Source: Micromonospora halophytica
GTDB lineage: Bacteria > Actinomycetota > Actinomycetes > Mycobacteriales > Micromonosporaceae
DNA: 64,000 bases
Direction: 5' to 3'
Assembly (NCBI RefSeq): GCF_900090245.1
Contig: NZ_FMDN01000020.1
Coordinates: 43,844-107,843, forward strand
Shown here in pieces: positions 37,485-45,195 of this stretch. Numbering within the stretch: the first letter of the stretch is position 1; each line of letters opens with the position of its first letter. The notes beneath the pieces are model-generated. The model was not told the DNA's origin. It did not search any database and saw nothing but the letters and a program-made list of their open reading frames with translations. A program made the translations under genes and the position numbers.

Positions 37485-38435
37485 TCAGTTCGTCCCGGTG
37501 GTGGCCGGCGGCTGCGCCGAGGGGCGGGAGCCGCCGTCGGTCGCCGCGCGCTGGTCCAGCCACATCCGCTGCAACATGTGCCAGTCTTCCGGATGGCGGG
37601 CGATCCCGGCCGCCAGACCGTCGGCAATCCGCTGGGTGACCGTGCGGACCCGGGCGTCGAGCGGGGCGGAGTCCGGGTCGGGCAGCGGCAGCGGACCCTC
37701 GATCGACGCGCACGCGGCGTCCGGTTCGTACCACATCGAGGCGACGTAGAGGGGCGCTCCGGTGCGCAGGGCCAGCAGCGCCGGCCCGGCGGGCATCCGG
37801 GTCCGGCCGCCGAAGAAGTCGACCTCGATGCCCCGGGCGGAGAGGTCCCGGTCGGCCAGCAGCGGCACCACCGTGCCGGCACGCAACCGGTCCACCAGCA
37901 CGTCGAAGGCGGGACGCGGACCGCCGTGGGTGGGCAGAATCTCCATGCCCAGCCCCTGCCGGAAGGCGAGGAACCGCTCGTAGAGCCCCTCGGGCCTCAG
38001 CCGCTCGGCGACCGTGGTGATCGGCCAGCCGGTGGCCGCCACCCAGGCGCCGGCCGCGTCCCAGTTGCCGGCGTGCGGCAGCGCCACCACCGCACCCCGG
38101 CCGGCGGCCACGTCGGCGGAGAGCCGGTCGACCCCCTCCGGGGCCAGCCGGAACCCGGCGAGGATCTCGGCGCGGCTCAACGCGGGCAGCCGGAACGCCT
38201 CCATCCAGTACCGGGCGTACGAGCGCAACCCTCGCCGGACCAGGTCGTCCAGCTCGACCTCGGGCAGGTCGGGGCCGACCACCCGGCGCAGGTTGGCGCG
38301 CAGTCGGGCCGTACCGCCGCCGCCGGCGCGGTGCGCGCGGTCGGCGCCCGCCCGGAACGCCGCGGCCACGACGGGCCGGGGCAGCGCCCGGACCACGCGC
38401 CACCCGGCGACGTAGCCGAGCTCGGTGAGGTTCAC
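37485..38435 (-). CDS. PIM acyltransferase (PatA-like, LPLAT family)
   Basis: Probable acyltransferase that adds a fatty acid to the mannose of PIM. GTG start (VNLTELGYVAGWRVV), 316 residues. The HX4D catalytic motif is in LPHAGNWDAAG near residue 120, followed by glycerol-binding-like PLLADRDLSARGIEVDFFG and the ending PEDWHMLQRMW. The start overlaps the pgsA stop (GTGA). The operon order pgsA-acyltransferase-pimA matches Rv2612c-Rv2611c-Rv2610c of M. tuberculosis. Confidence 0.9.
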   Translation of the reverse strand: MNLTELGYVAGWRVVRALPRPVVAAAFRAGADRAHRAGGGGTARLRANLRRVVGPDLPEVELDDLVRRGLRSYARYWMEAFRLPALSRAEILAGFRLAPEGVDRLSADVAAGRGAVVALPHAGNWDAAGAWVAATGWPITTVAERLRPEGLYERFLAFRQGLGMEILPTHGGPRPAFDVLVDRLRAGTVVPLLADRDLSARGIEVDFFGGRTRMPAGPALLALRTGAPLYVASMWYEPDAACASIEGPLPLPDPDSAPLDARVRTVTQRIADGLAAGIARHPEDWHMLQRMWLDQRAATDGGSRPSAQPPATTGTN

Positions 38436-39052
38436 TCCTGGCCGACCCGCTGGGCCTGCCGGTACACGTGGGCCATCCGCTGCCCGACCGTGAAGATCGA
38501 GACGGCGGCGAGCAGCCAGAGCGCGATCTCCAGGGCCGGGTCGACACCGAGGCCGGTGAGCAGACCGCCGACGCCGACGATGAGCAGCCGTTCGGTGCGC
38601 TCGGCGATGCCGACGTCGCCGCTCATGCCGAGCCCTTCGGCCCGTGCCTTGACGTAGGAGACCAGCCCGCCGGCGGCGAGGCAGAGCAGCGCGGCGGCCA
38701 CCCCCGAGTGGTTGCCCTCGGTGGCCAGCCAGTACGCGACCGCGCCGAAGACCGCGCTGTCGGCGATCCGGTCCATGCTCGAGTCGAGGAAGGCGCCGAA
38801 CCGGGTGGAGCCGCCGCTCATCCGGGCCATCGTCCCGTCGAGCAGGTCGGTGAGCGCGAAGACGGTCACGATCAGGGCTCCGGCGACCAGGTCGCCCCGG
38901 GCGCCGAAGCCCAGTGCGCCGACGAGCACGCCGACGGTGCCGGTCACGGTGACCGCGTTGGGGGACACGCCCGCGCGGAGCAGGCCGCGCGCGACCGGCT
39001 CCACGACGCGGGTCATCCCCGCGCGGGCCGTCACTTGGAAGATCTTCGCCAT
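38432..39052 (-). CDS. pgsA: Phosphatidylinositol phosphate synthase (CDP-alcohol phosphotransferase)
   Basis: Joins CDP-diacylglycerol to inositol phosphate, the first step towards PI and PIMs. 206 residues from ATG (MAKIFQVTARAGM). The eight-residue CDP-alcohol motif is complete: DG, AR, then G, D and D, in LLDGTMARM and FGAFLDSSMDRIAD. About six helices are predicted. A long frame upstream on the same strand is a shadow. First gene of the PI-mannoside unit; the 253-base gap to the EF-G-like gene should hold a divergent promoter. Confidence 0.93.
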   Translation of the reverse strand: MAKIFQVTARAGMTRVVEPVARGLLRAGVSPNAVTVTGTVGVLVGALGFGARGDLVAGALIVTVFALTDLLDGTMARMSGGSTRFGAFLDSSMDRIADSAVFGAVAYWLATEGNHSGVAAALLCLAAGGLVSYVKARAEGLGMSGDVGIAERTERLLIVGVGGLLTGLGVDPALEIALWLLAAVSIFTVGQRMAHVYRQAQRVGQE

Positions 39053-39305
39053 GGCGGTCCCACGATAACGGCCGGCACCCGGCGGCGATACGGCCACCTC
39101 GTCCGACCCGCGTGGCGGAGGCTTGTGCCGCGTCGGCAACGGGTGTGAGATCGAGTGTGGGAGGTGAGCCAGTTCACCGACCGAACGGCCGGAGTACCCG
39201 TCGTCCAGGAGAGCACCGGAGGATATCGCCGCGGCACCCGCCCGGGCCCGCTTCCCGTCGCGCGCGGCGGTCGCCACCAACCACGGCTGAGGGAGGTGCG
39301 CCGCG

Positions 39306-41468
39306 ATGGCGCAGAAGAACCAGGAGAAGGGTGTCACCGGCGGCACGCCGGTGGTGACCGAGCCCGGCAGGGTTCGCAACGTGGTGCTCGTCGGGCACTC
39401 CGGAGCGGGCAAGACGACCCTGGTCGAGGCGCTGCTCGCGGCCAGCGGCACGATCGGCCGGGCCGGCACGGTCACCGACGGCACCACCGTCTGCGACCAC
39501 GACCCCGCAGCGGTACGCCAGCAGCGCTCGGTGAGCCTGGCGTGTGCCCCGCTCGTCCACTCCGGCGTCAAGGTCAACCTGCTGGACACCCCCGGGTACG
39601 GCGACTTCGTCGGCGAGCTGCGCGCCGGGCTGCGCGCCGCCGACGCCGCGCTGTTCGTGGTCTCCGCCGTCGACGGGATGGACATGGCCACCGCCGCCCT
39701 CTGGGAGGAGTGCGCCGCGGTGGACATGCCGCGCGCCGTGGCGGTCTCCCGGCTGGACCACCCGCGCGGCGACTTCGACGAGGCGGTGGCGCTCTGTCAG
39801 CGGGTCTTCGGTGACAACGTGCTCCCGCTCCACCTGCCGATGCTCGGCGACGACGGCGAGTCGGTGGCCGGGCTGATGGGCCTGATCACCCGGCGGGTCT
39901 TCGACTACTCGCAGGGCCTGCCCGCGGCGGTGCGCGAGCCGGACCCGGAGCACCTGCCGGCGATCCTGGAGGCCCGCAACGAGCTGATCGAGGGGATCAT
40001 CGCCGAGAGCGAGGACGAGACCCTGATGGACCGCTACCTCGGCGGCGAGGAGATCGACACCGAGGTGCTCGTCACCGACCTGGAGAAGGCGGTGGCCCGG
40101 GGCCACTTCTACCCGGTGGTGCCGGTCTGCGCGGAGACCGGCGTGGGCCTGGACGTGCTGCTCGACGGGCTGGTCGCCGCGTTCCCCTCGCCGCTGGAAC
40201 ACGAACTGCCCGCGGTCACCGGGGTGGACGGCTCCCCCCGCCCGCCGTTGGTCTGCGACCCGGACGGCCCGCTGGTCGCCGAGGTGGTCAAGACGACCGT
40301 CGACCGGCACGTCGGCCGGGTCTCCCTGGTCCGGGTCTTCTCCGGCACGCTCCGCCCCGACCAGGTGGTGCACGTCTCCGGGCACGGCATGGCCGAGCGC
40401 GGGCACCCCGACCACGACGCCGACGAGCGGGTCGGGCACGTCTACAGCCCGCTGGGCGCGACGCTGCGCGAGGTGCCCGCCGCCGTCGCCGGCGACATCT
40501 GCGCGATCACCAAGTCGGGCAGCGCGGAGACCGGTGACACCGTCTCGGCGAAGGACGAGCCGCTGCTGATCGCCCCGTGGGAGATGCCCGAGCCGCTGCT
40601 GCCGGTGGCGATCGTGGCCAAGAGCCGGGCCGACGAGGACGCCCTGGCCCGCAACCTGGGCCGGCTGGTCGCCGGTGACCCCACCCTGCGGCTGGAACGC
40701 AACCCGGAGACCCACCAGCTGGTGCTCTGGTGCATGGGCGAGGCGCACGCCGACGTCGTGCTCGACCGGCTGCGCACCGGCGGCGTGGAGCTGGAGGCCG
40801 AGCCGGTCCGGGTGTCGCTGCGCGAGACGCTGACCGTGCCCGCCCGGGGGCACGGCCGGCACGTCAAGCAGTCCGGCGGCCACGGCCAGTACGCCGTCTG
40901 CGACATCGAGGTGGAGCCGCTGCCCCGGGGCGCCGGCTTCGAGTTCGTCGACAAGGTGGTCGGCGGGGCCGTCCCGCACAACTACATCCCCTCCGTGGAG
41001 AAGGGCGTCCGGGCGCAGATGGAGCGCGGCCTGGTGGCCGGGCACCCGGTGGTGGACCTGCGGGTCACCCTGGTCGACGGCAAGGCGCACAGCGTGGACT
41101 CCTCCGACGCGGCGTTCCAGACCGCCGGGGCCCTCGCGCTGCGCGACGCCGCGGAGAAGGGGCAGCCGGCGCTGCTGGAGCCGGTGGACGAGGTGGTCGT
41201 CCGGGTGCCCGACGGCTCGGTCGGCGCGGTGATGGGCGACCTGTCCGGCCGGCGCGGCCGGGTGCTCGGCACCGAACCGGACCCGGACGCCGAGGGGCGC
41301 AGCCTGGTCCGCGCCGAGGTGCCCGCCACCGAACTGCTCCGGTACGCGGTCGAGCTGCGCTCGATGACCTCCGGCACGGGCACCTTCCGCCGCGGGTTCG
41401 CCCGGTACGAGCCGATGCCTGCCCACCTCGCCGAGCAGCTCCGCAAGGAGCACACCGCCCGCCCCTGA
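39306..41468 (+). CDS. EF-G-like translation GTPase (EF-G2 type)
   Basis: 720 residues with EF-G domains: G1 GHSGAGKTT, the switch-region DTPGYGD, domains II-V including GYAVELRSMTSGTGTFRR near the end. The G4 motif NKxD is replaced by SRLD (VAVSRLDHP), and the switch I threonine region is loose, as in the EF-G2 group (such as M. tuberculosis FusA2), which is not the main elongation factor. Role unknown; may act in ribosome recycling or stress. It interrupts the PIM to HIT order relative to mycobacteria. Confidence 0.88.
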   Translation: MAQKNQEKGVTGGTPVVTEPGRVRNVVLVGHSGAGKTTLVEALLAASGTIGRAGTVTDGTTVCDHDPAAVRQQRSVSLACAPLVHSGVKVNLLDTPGYGDFVGELRAGLRAADAALFVVSAVDGMDMATAALWEECAAVDMPRAVAVSRLDHPRGDFDEAVALCQRVFGDNVLPLHLPMLGDDGESVAGLMGLITRRVFDYSQGLPAAVREPDPEHLPAILEARNELIEGIIAESEDETLMDRYLGGEEIDTEVLVTDLEKAVARGHFYPVVPVCAETGVGLDVLLDGLVAAFPSPLEHELPAVTGVDGSPRPPLVCDPDGPLVAEVVKTTVDRHVGRVSLVRVFSGTLRPDQVVHVSGHGMAERGHPDHDADERVGHVYSPLGATLREVPAAVAGDICAITKSGSAETGDTVSAKDEPLLIAPWEMPEPLLPVAIVAKSRADEDALARNLGRLVAGDPTLRLERNPETHQLVLWCMGEAHADVVLDRLRTGGVELEAEPVRVSLRETLTVPARGHGRHVKQSGGHGQYAVCDIEVEPLPRGAGFEFVDKVVGGAVPHNYIPSVEKGVRAQMERGLVAGHPVVDLRVTLVDGKAHSVDSSDAAFQTAGALALRDAAEKGQPALLEPVDEVVVRVPDGSVGAVMGDLSGRRGRVLGTEPDPDAEGRSLVRAEVPATELLRYAVELRSMTSGTGTFRRGFARYEPMPAHLAEQLRKEHTARP

Positions 41469-41483
41469 CACCCACCCGCACGC

Positions 41484-41522
41484 ACGCCGCGCCCCCACGC
41501 CGCGCCCCCACGCCGCGCCCCC
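41484..41522. repeat. Three tandem copies of a 13-bp unit
   Basis: ACGCCGCGCCCCC is repeated three times exactly at 41484-41496, 41497-41509 and 41510-41522, directly after the EF-G-like gene. Confidence 0.9.
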
Positions 41523-41527
41523 GCAAG

Positions 41528-41577
41528 TTCAGGGAAACAGTGGCCATCCCGCGTCGGACAGCCACTCTTTCCCTGAA
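41528..41577. terminator. 17-bp stem hairpin between EF-G-like and aldo/keto reductase genes
   Basis: Arms 41528-41544 and 41561-41577 (TTCAGGGAAA core) pair with one mismatch around a 16-nt loop, between two convergent genes. Unusually A/T-rich for this DNA. Probably a bidirectional terminator; could also be a repeated element. Confidence 0.6.
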
Positions 41578-41621
41578 ACAGTGCGGCCCCTGGGCGGGCC
41601 GGCGGGTGAGGCGCGGGGCGG

Positions 41622-42674
41622 TCAGGGGCGCACGGCGGGGACCGGGGGCATCGGCCAGTACGGGCGGTCGGCGTCGCGCAGGGCGGCGGCGCGCAGCCCG
41701 GCGAGCCGCCGTTCCACCTCGGCGAAGTGGTCCGGGGCGAGCGGACCGAGGCGCAGCGCCGCCGCGTTCTCCTCGACCTGGGCGACGGTGCGGCAGCCGG
41801 GGATCGGCACGGTCCGGCCGCTGCGTGCCCACAGCCAGCCCAACGCGCCCTGGGCGAGGGTCCGGCCGTCGGCCGTCAGCGCACCGCGTACGGCGGCGAC
41901 CCGGCGCAGCCACTCCGGTGCCGGCCGGCCGCCCCGGAACCACTCCAGCCAGGTCGGGGCGAGGCCACGCACGTCGTCGCGGGGCAGCGTCGACTCCGTC
42001 GTGTACTTGCCGGTGAGCAGCCCCATCCCGAGCGGGCCCCGGTTGACGCTGGCCAGGTCGTGCTTGTCGCAGGCCGCCAGCATGGCCGGGGTGTCCCGGA
42101 GCACCGACAGGCTGTGCTGCACGGCGGTGGCGCGCGGCGCCGCCTCGGCGAACGGCGCGACCCGGTCGGCCCGGTCGGTGCTCCAGCCGTACGCCCGGAT
42201 CAGCCCGTCGGCGACCAGGTCCTCCAGCGTGCCCAGCAGCGCCTGCACCCGCGGCAGCGGCAGGTCGCCCAGGTGCAGCTGGTAGAGGTCGATCCGGTCG
42301 GTGTCCAGCCGGCGCAGCGAGTCGACGACCGCCCGACGCAGGTACGCCGGGGAGGCGTCCTCACCGGTGGCCTGCCGGGTCCGCTCGTCGAACGTGTAGC
42401 CCCACTTCGTGGCGATCACCGCCTCGTCCCGGCGGCCGGCGAGGGCCCGGCCGAGGATGCGCTCGCCGTGCCCGGCCCCGTACGTGTCGGCGGTGTCGAA
42501 GAGGGTCACGCCGAGGTCGAGCGCCCGGCGGACGGCCCGGACCGACTCCTCGTCGTCGACCCTGCCCCAGCCCAGCGGCCGGCTCCCCTCGGCCCAGGGG
42601 CCACCGATCGCCCAGCACCCCATGCCGAGGGCGCTGACCTCGATGCCGCTGCGGCCCAACGTCCGTGTCGTCAC
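41622..42674 (-). CDS. Aldo/keto reductase
   Basis: NAD(P)H-dependent reductase of the AKR barrel family, 350 residues. The catalytic tetrad is visible as Asp and Tyr in FDTADTYGAG, Lys in IATKWGYT and His in YQLHLGDL. The cofactor-binding end reads VPIPGCRTVAQVEENAAAL. Substrate unknown. It stands between the EF-G-like gene and the maltokinase-cap gene, on the minus strand. Confidence 0.9.
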   Translation of the reverse strand: MTTRTLGRSGIEVSALGMGCWAIGGPWAEGSRPLGWGRVDDEESVRAVRRALDLGVTLFDTADTYGAGHGERILGRALAGRRDEAVIATKWGYTFDERTRQATGEDASPAYLRRAVVDSLRRLDTDRIDLYQLHLGDLPLPRVQALLGTLEDLVADGLIRAYGWSTDRADRVAPFAEAAPRATAVQHSLSVLRDTPAMLAACDKHDLASVNRGPLGMGLLTGKYTTESTLPRDDVRGLAPTWLEWFRGGRPAPEWLRRVAAVRGALTADGRTLAQGALGWLWARSGRTVPIPGCRTVAQVEENAAALRLGPLAPDHFAEVERRLAGLRAAALRDADRPYWPMPPVPAVRP

Positions 42675-42866
42675 CGCCGCATCCTGTCACCTTCAGGGCC
42701 GGGGCGGACAGGAACGTCACCGACCGTGCGGAATCGAACACAGTGGACGGCGCGGCGTGGTCACCGCGCGCAGCGACGGGCGGCGTCGTCGCCGCTGCTG
42801 CTGCCCGCCCCCGGCCGTCACGCGGCGTCCTCGGTGCCCTTGACGACGAAGCGGCGGACCGCGTGC

Positions 42867-43499
42867 CTAGCGAAGGGTGGCGTACGCCAGCGGCAGCGGG
42901 TCGGGTTGGCCGTCCCAGGTGCCGGTGAGCGTGGCGGCGCCCGGCCGGTCACTCGCCACCAGGCGACGCGGCACGACCAGTTCGACCGCGTCGGTGACGA
43001 TGACCGTCGGGTCGGCGTCCACCACCCCGCGCAGCGCGCCCACGGCCGGCGGGGCGGCCACGGCGGGGCCGGTGATGGCGATACCCATGCTCGGGGCGCG
43101 ACGCTCGCGCACCCCGTCGACCTCGAAGAACTCCTCCGCCTGGCCGGCGCCGGCCAGGACGGCCGAGGCGAGCGCGGCGGAGTAGACCGGGTCGCCGCAG
43201 GCGTCGTACACCCAGCGCCGCCCCAGCACGGAGTGGTGCGTGGTGCCGATCAGCCGGTCGCCGCCGCCGTCCAGCGGCGCGTCGCGGTAGGTGAGCGGGA
43301 CCTGGTGCACCGGCCCGTCGCCGACCCGGACCAGCATCGTCTCGATGCCGACGGCGCCGGCCGGGTCGTCGAAGCGGTACGCCGCCACCCGGGTGACGTC
43401 GCCGCCGGCCGGCCCGTGGAACCAGTCACGGCCGGGCAGCCAGGTCGCCAGGAGGTCGAGCTTGGAGGGGCGCAGTTCCGCGCGGTGCAGCAGGGCCAT
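42867..43499 (-). CDS. Maltokinase N-terminal cap-like domain protein (CG0192 type)
   Basis: 210 residues starting MALLHRAELRPSKLDLL. Features such as AELRPSKLDLLATWLPG, GGGDRLIGTTHHSVLGRRWVYD and GDPVYSAALASAVLAG match the small domain that caps maltokinases. The kinase domain itself is absent, so this is a stand-alone form, common in actinobacteria and of unknown function. It is upstream of, and separate from, the aldo/keto reductase gene. Confidence 0.7.
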   Translation of the reverse strand: MALLHRAELRPSKLDLLATWLPGRDWFHGPAGGDVTRVAAYRFDDPAGAVGIETMLVRVGDGPVHQVPLTYRDAPLDGGGDRLIGTTHHSVLGRRWVYDACGDPVYSAALASAVLAGAGQAEEFFEVDGVRERRAPSMGIAITGPAVAAPPAVGALRGVVDADPTVIVTDAVELVVPRRLVASDRPGAATLTGTWDGQPDPLPLAYATLR

Positions 43500-43584
43500 G
43501 CGACAAGATCGTAATGGTGGGGCCGGTCGCCGTGGGGGCGGCGCGGTCAGCGTGCCGGGGCAGCCGGGGCGGGGCGCGGGCGGC

Positions 43585-44109
43585 TCAGCTGGGCCAGGCC
43601 CTGGCGAAGAGCTCACGGGTGTCGCCGAGCACCTGCGGCAACACCTTCGTGCGCCCGATCACCGGCATGAAGTTGGCGTCGCCGCCCCAGCGCGGCACCA
43701 CGTGCTGGTGCAGGTGCGCGGCGATGCCGGCGCCGGCGACGCCACCCTGGTTCATGCCCAGGTTGAAGCCGTGCGCGTTGCTGACCTTGCGGACCACCCG
43801 CATCGCGGTCTGCGTGAAGACCGCCAGTTCACCCGTCTCCTCGGCGTCGAGGTCGGTGTAGTCGGCGACGTGCCGGTAGGGGCAGACCAACAGGTGGCCC
43901 GGGTTGTACGGGTAGAGGTTGAGCACGGCGAAGACGTGCTCGCCGCGGGCCACCACCAGGCTCTGCTCCGGGGGCAGGCCGGGTGCCAGGCAGAACGGGC
44001 AGCCGGTGGGTTTCTCGTAGCCGCCCTCGGGGCGGTCCTCCCCGGAGATGTACGTCATCCGGTGCGGCGTCCAGAGCCGTTCCAGCCCGTCGGCCAGGCC
44101 GCTGTCCAT
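43585..44109 (-). CDS. HIT-family protein (Ap4A phosphorylase-like)
   Basis: Nucleotide hydrolase or transferase of the HIT group, 174 residues from ATG (MDSGLADGLERLW); a GTG seven codons upstream is the alternative start. The histidine triad is HLHQHVVPRW near the C-terminus, and the zinc pair sits in CPFCLAPG near residue 35. Corresponds in position to Rv2613c, an Ap4A phosphorylase, next to thrS and pgsA in mycobacteria. Substrate probably a dinucleoside polyphosphate. Confidence 0.9.
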   Translation of the reverse strand: MDSGLADGLERLWTPHRMTYISGEDRPEGGYEKPTGCPFCLAPGLPPEQSLVVARGEHVFAVLNLYPYNPGHLLVCPYRHVADYTDLDAEETGELAVFTQTAMRVVRKVSNAHGFNLGMNQGGVAGAGIAAHLHQHVVPRWGGDANFMPVIGRTKVLPQVLGDTRELFARAWPS

Positions 44110-44277
44110 GTGCCGTTCCACCCCTGTCACGACACCGATCCTACGTTCCCGGCGGGCGGCGCTCGGCGACGCCGGGGGCCGGCCCGTACCCCTGCTCCCG
44201 ACCCATGGGACGGGTGTCCGTCGCGCGCCGGACGACCCCGGGAGCGGGGTGCGTTCAGGGGACGGATAGGGGGTGGA

Positions 44278-44313
44278 GATTCTTGACCGAATTGTGAACG
44301 GACTTGAAGAATC
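44278..44313. promoter_or_regulatory. Dyad GATTCTT...AAGAATC before the M15 peptidase gene
   Basis: GATTCTT (44278-44284) and AAGAATC (44307-44313) form a 7-bp dyad around a TTGACC that could be a -35. It lies in an unusually A/T-rich patch, 43 bases before the start. It may be a promoter with an operator. Confidence 0.35.
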
Positions 44314-44355
44314 CATTCGCACACATCACATCATCCACTGTCGATGGGAGTCGTT

Positions 44356-45093
44356 GTGAGAACCGCATTCCGCAGGATCGGCCGGGCGTTCGTCGCCTGT
44401 ACCCTCGCCGCGGTCACCACCCTCGTCGGGGTGGTGGCGACGAGCAGCGCGGCGCAGGCCGACGGCTGCTACACCTGGGGCCGCGTCCTGAAACAGGGCG
44501 TGGTGGGCGAGGACGTCCGGCAGCTCCAGATCCGGCTCGCCGGCTACCCGGGCTACGGCGGAGTGCTCTCCCTCGACGGGTCGTTCGGCCCGGCCACCCG
44601 CTCCGCCCTCATCCGCTTCCAGCAGGCGTACGGGCTGAGCGCGGACGGCGTAGCCGGCACGCAGACCTTCAACCAGCTCTACGCGTTGCAGGACAACGAC
44701 TGCACCCCGGTCAACTTCAGCTACGCGGAGCTGAACCGGTGCAACAGCACCTGGTCCGGCGGCGCGGTCCCCGCGAGCACCGCCAAGTTCAACGCGTTGG
44801 TGTCGATGTGGAAGCTCCAGGCCATGCGGAAGGCCCTCGGCAGCGTGCCGATCACCGTCAGCAGCGGCTTCCGCAGCTACTCCTGCAACAGCGCGGTCGG
44901 TGGATACTCCAACAGCCGGCACCTTTACGGCGACGGCGTCGACCTCGTCGGGTCGCCCTCGTTCTGCCGGCTCGCCCAGCAGGCCCGCTACCACGGCTTC
45001 GGCAACATCCTCGGCCCCGGCTACCCGAATCACAACGACCACACCCACCTCGGGGCGATCGGCGGCTGGTCCGCGCCGACCTGCGGCATCTGA
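44356..45093 (+). CDS. Secreted peptidoglycan-binding M15 peptidase
   Basis: 245 residues from a GTG start with GATGGGAG five bases upstream. The signal peptide ends at AAQA-DG near residue 35. A peptidoglycan-binding domain follows (GEDVRQLQIRLAGYPG, DGSFGPATRSALIRFQ). The M15 zinc domain shows GFRSYSCN, SRHLYGDGVDL and the terminal HNDHTHLG with HxH. It likely cleaves or trims peptidoglycan cross-bridges or D-Ala-D-Ala. A strong terminator follows. Confidence 0.93.
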   Translation: MRTAFRRIGRAFVACTLAAVTTLVGVVATSSAAQADGCYTWGRVLKQGVVGEDVRQLQIRLAGYPGYGGVLSLDGSFGPATRSALIRFQQAYGLSADGVAGTQTFNQLYALQDNDCTPVNFSYAELNRCNSTWSGGAVPASTAKFNALVSMWKLQAMRKALGSVPITVSSGFRSYSCNSAVGGYSNSRHLYGDGVDLVGSPSFCRLAQQARYHGFGNILGPGYPNHNDHTHLGAIGGWSAPTCGI

Positions 45094-45111
45094 CGCCCGA
45101 CGACCCGTCGA

Positions 45112-45149
45112 CGAAGGTCCCCCCGCCAAGCCGGGCGGGGGGACCTTCG
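45112..45149. terminator. 15-bp perfect hairpin between the M15 gene and thrS
   Basis: Arms 45112-45126 and 45135-45149 (CGAAGGTCCCCCCGC) are fully complementary with an 8-nt loop, between the two convergent genes. Confidence 0.8.
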
Positions 45150-45195
45150 GTGCGTCGCGGGGCGCTCCGCCCGACCAGCGCCGGGCAGCAGCGGG

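Noticed and set aside
42675..42866. A tRNA gene suggested by GAATCGAACAC
   Set aside because: The surrounding bases do not fold into a cloverleaf and no acceptor stem is found.
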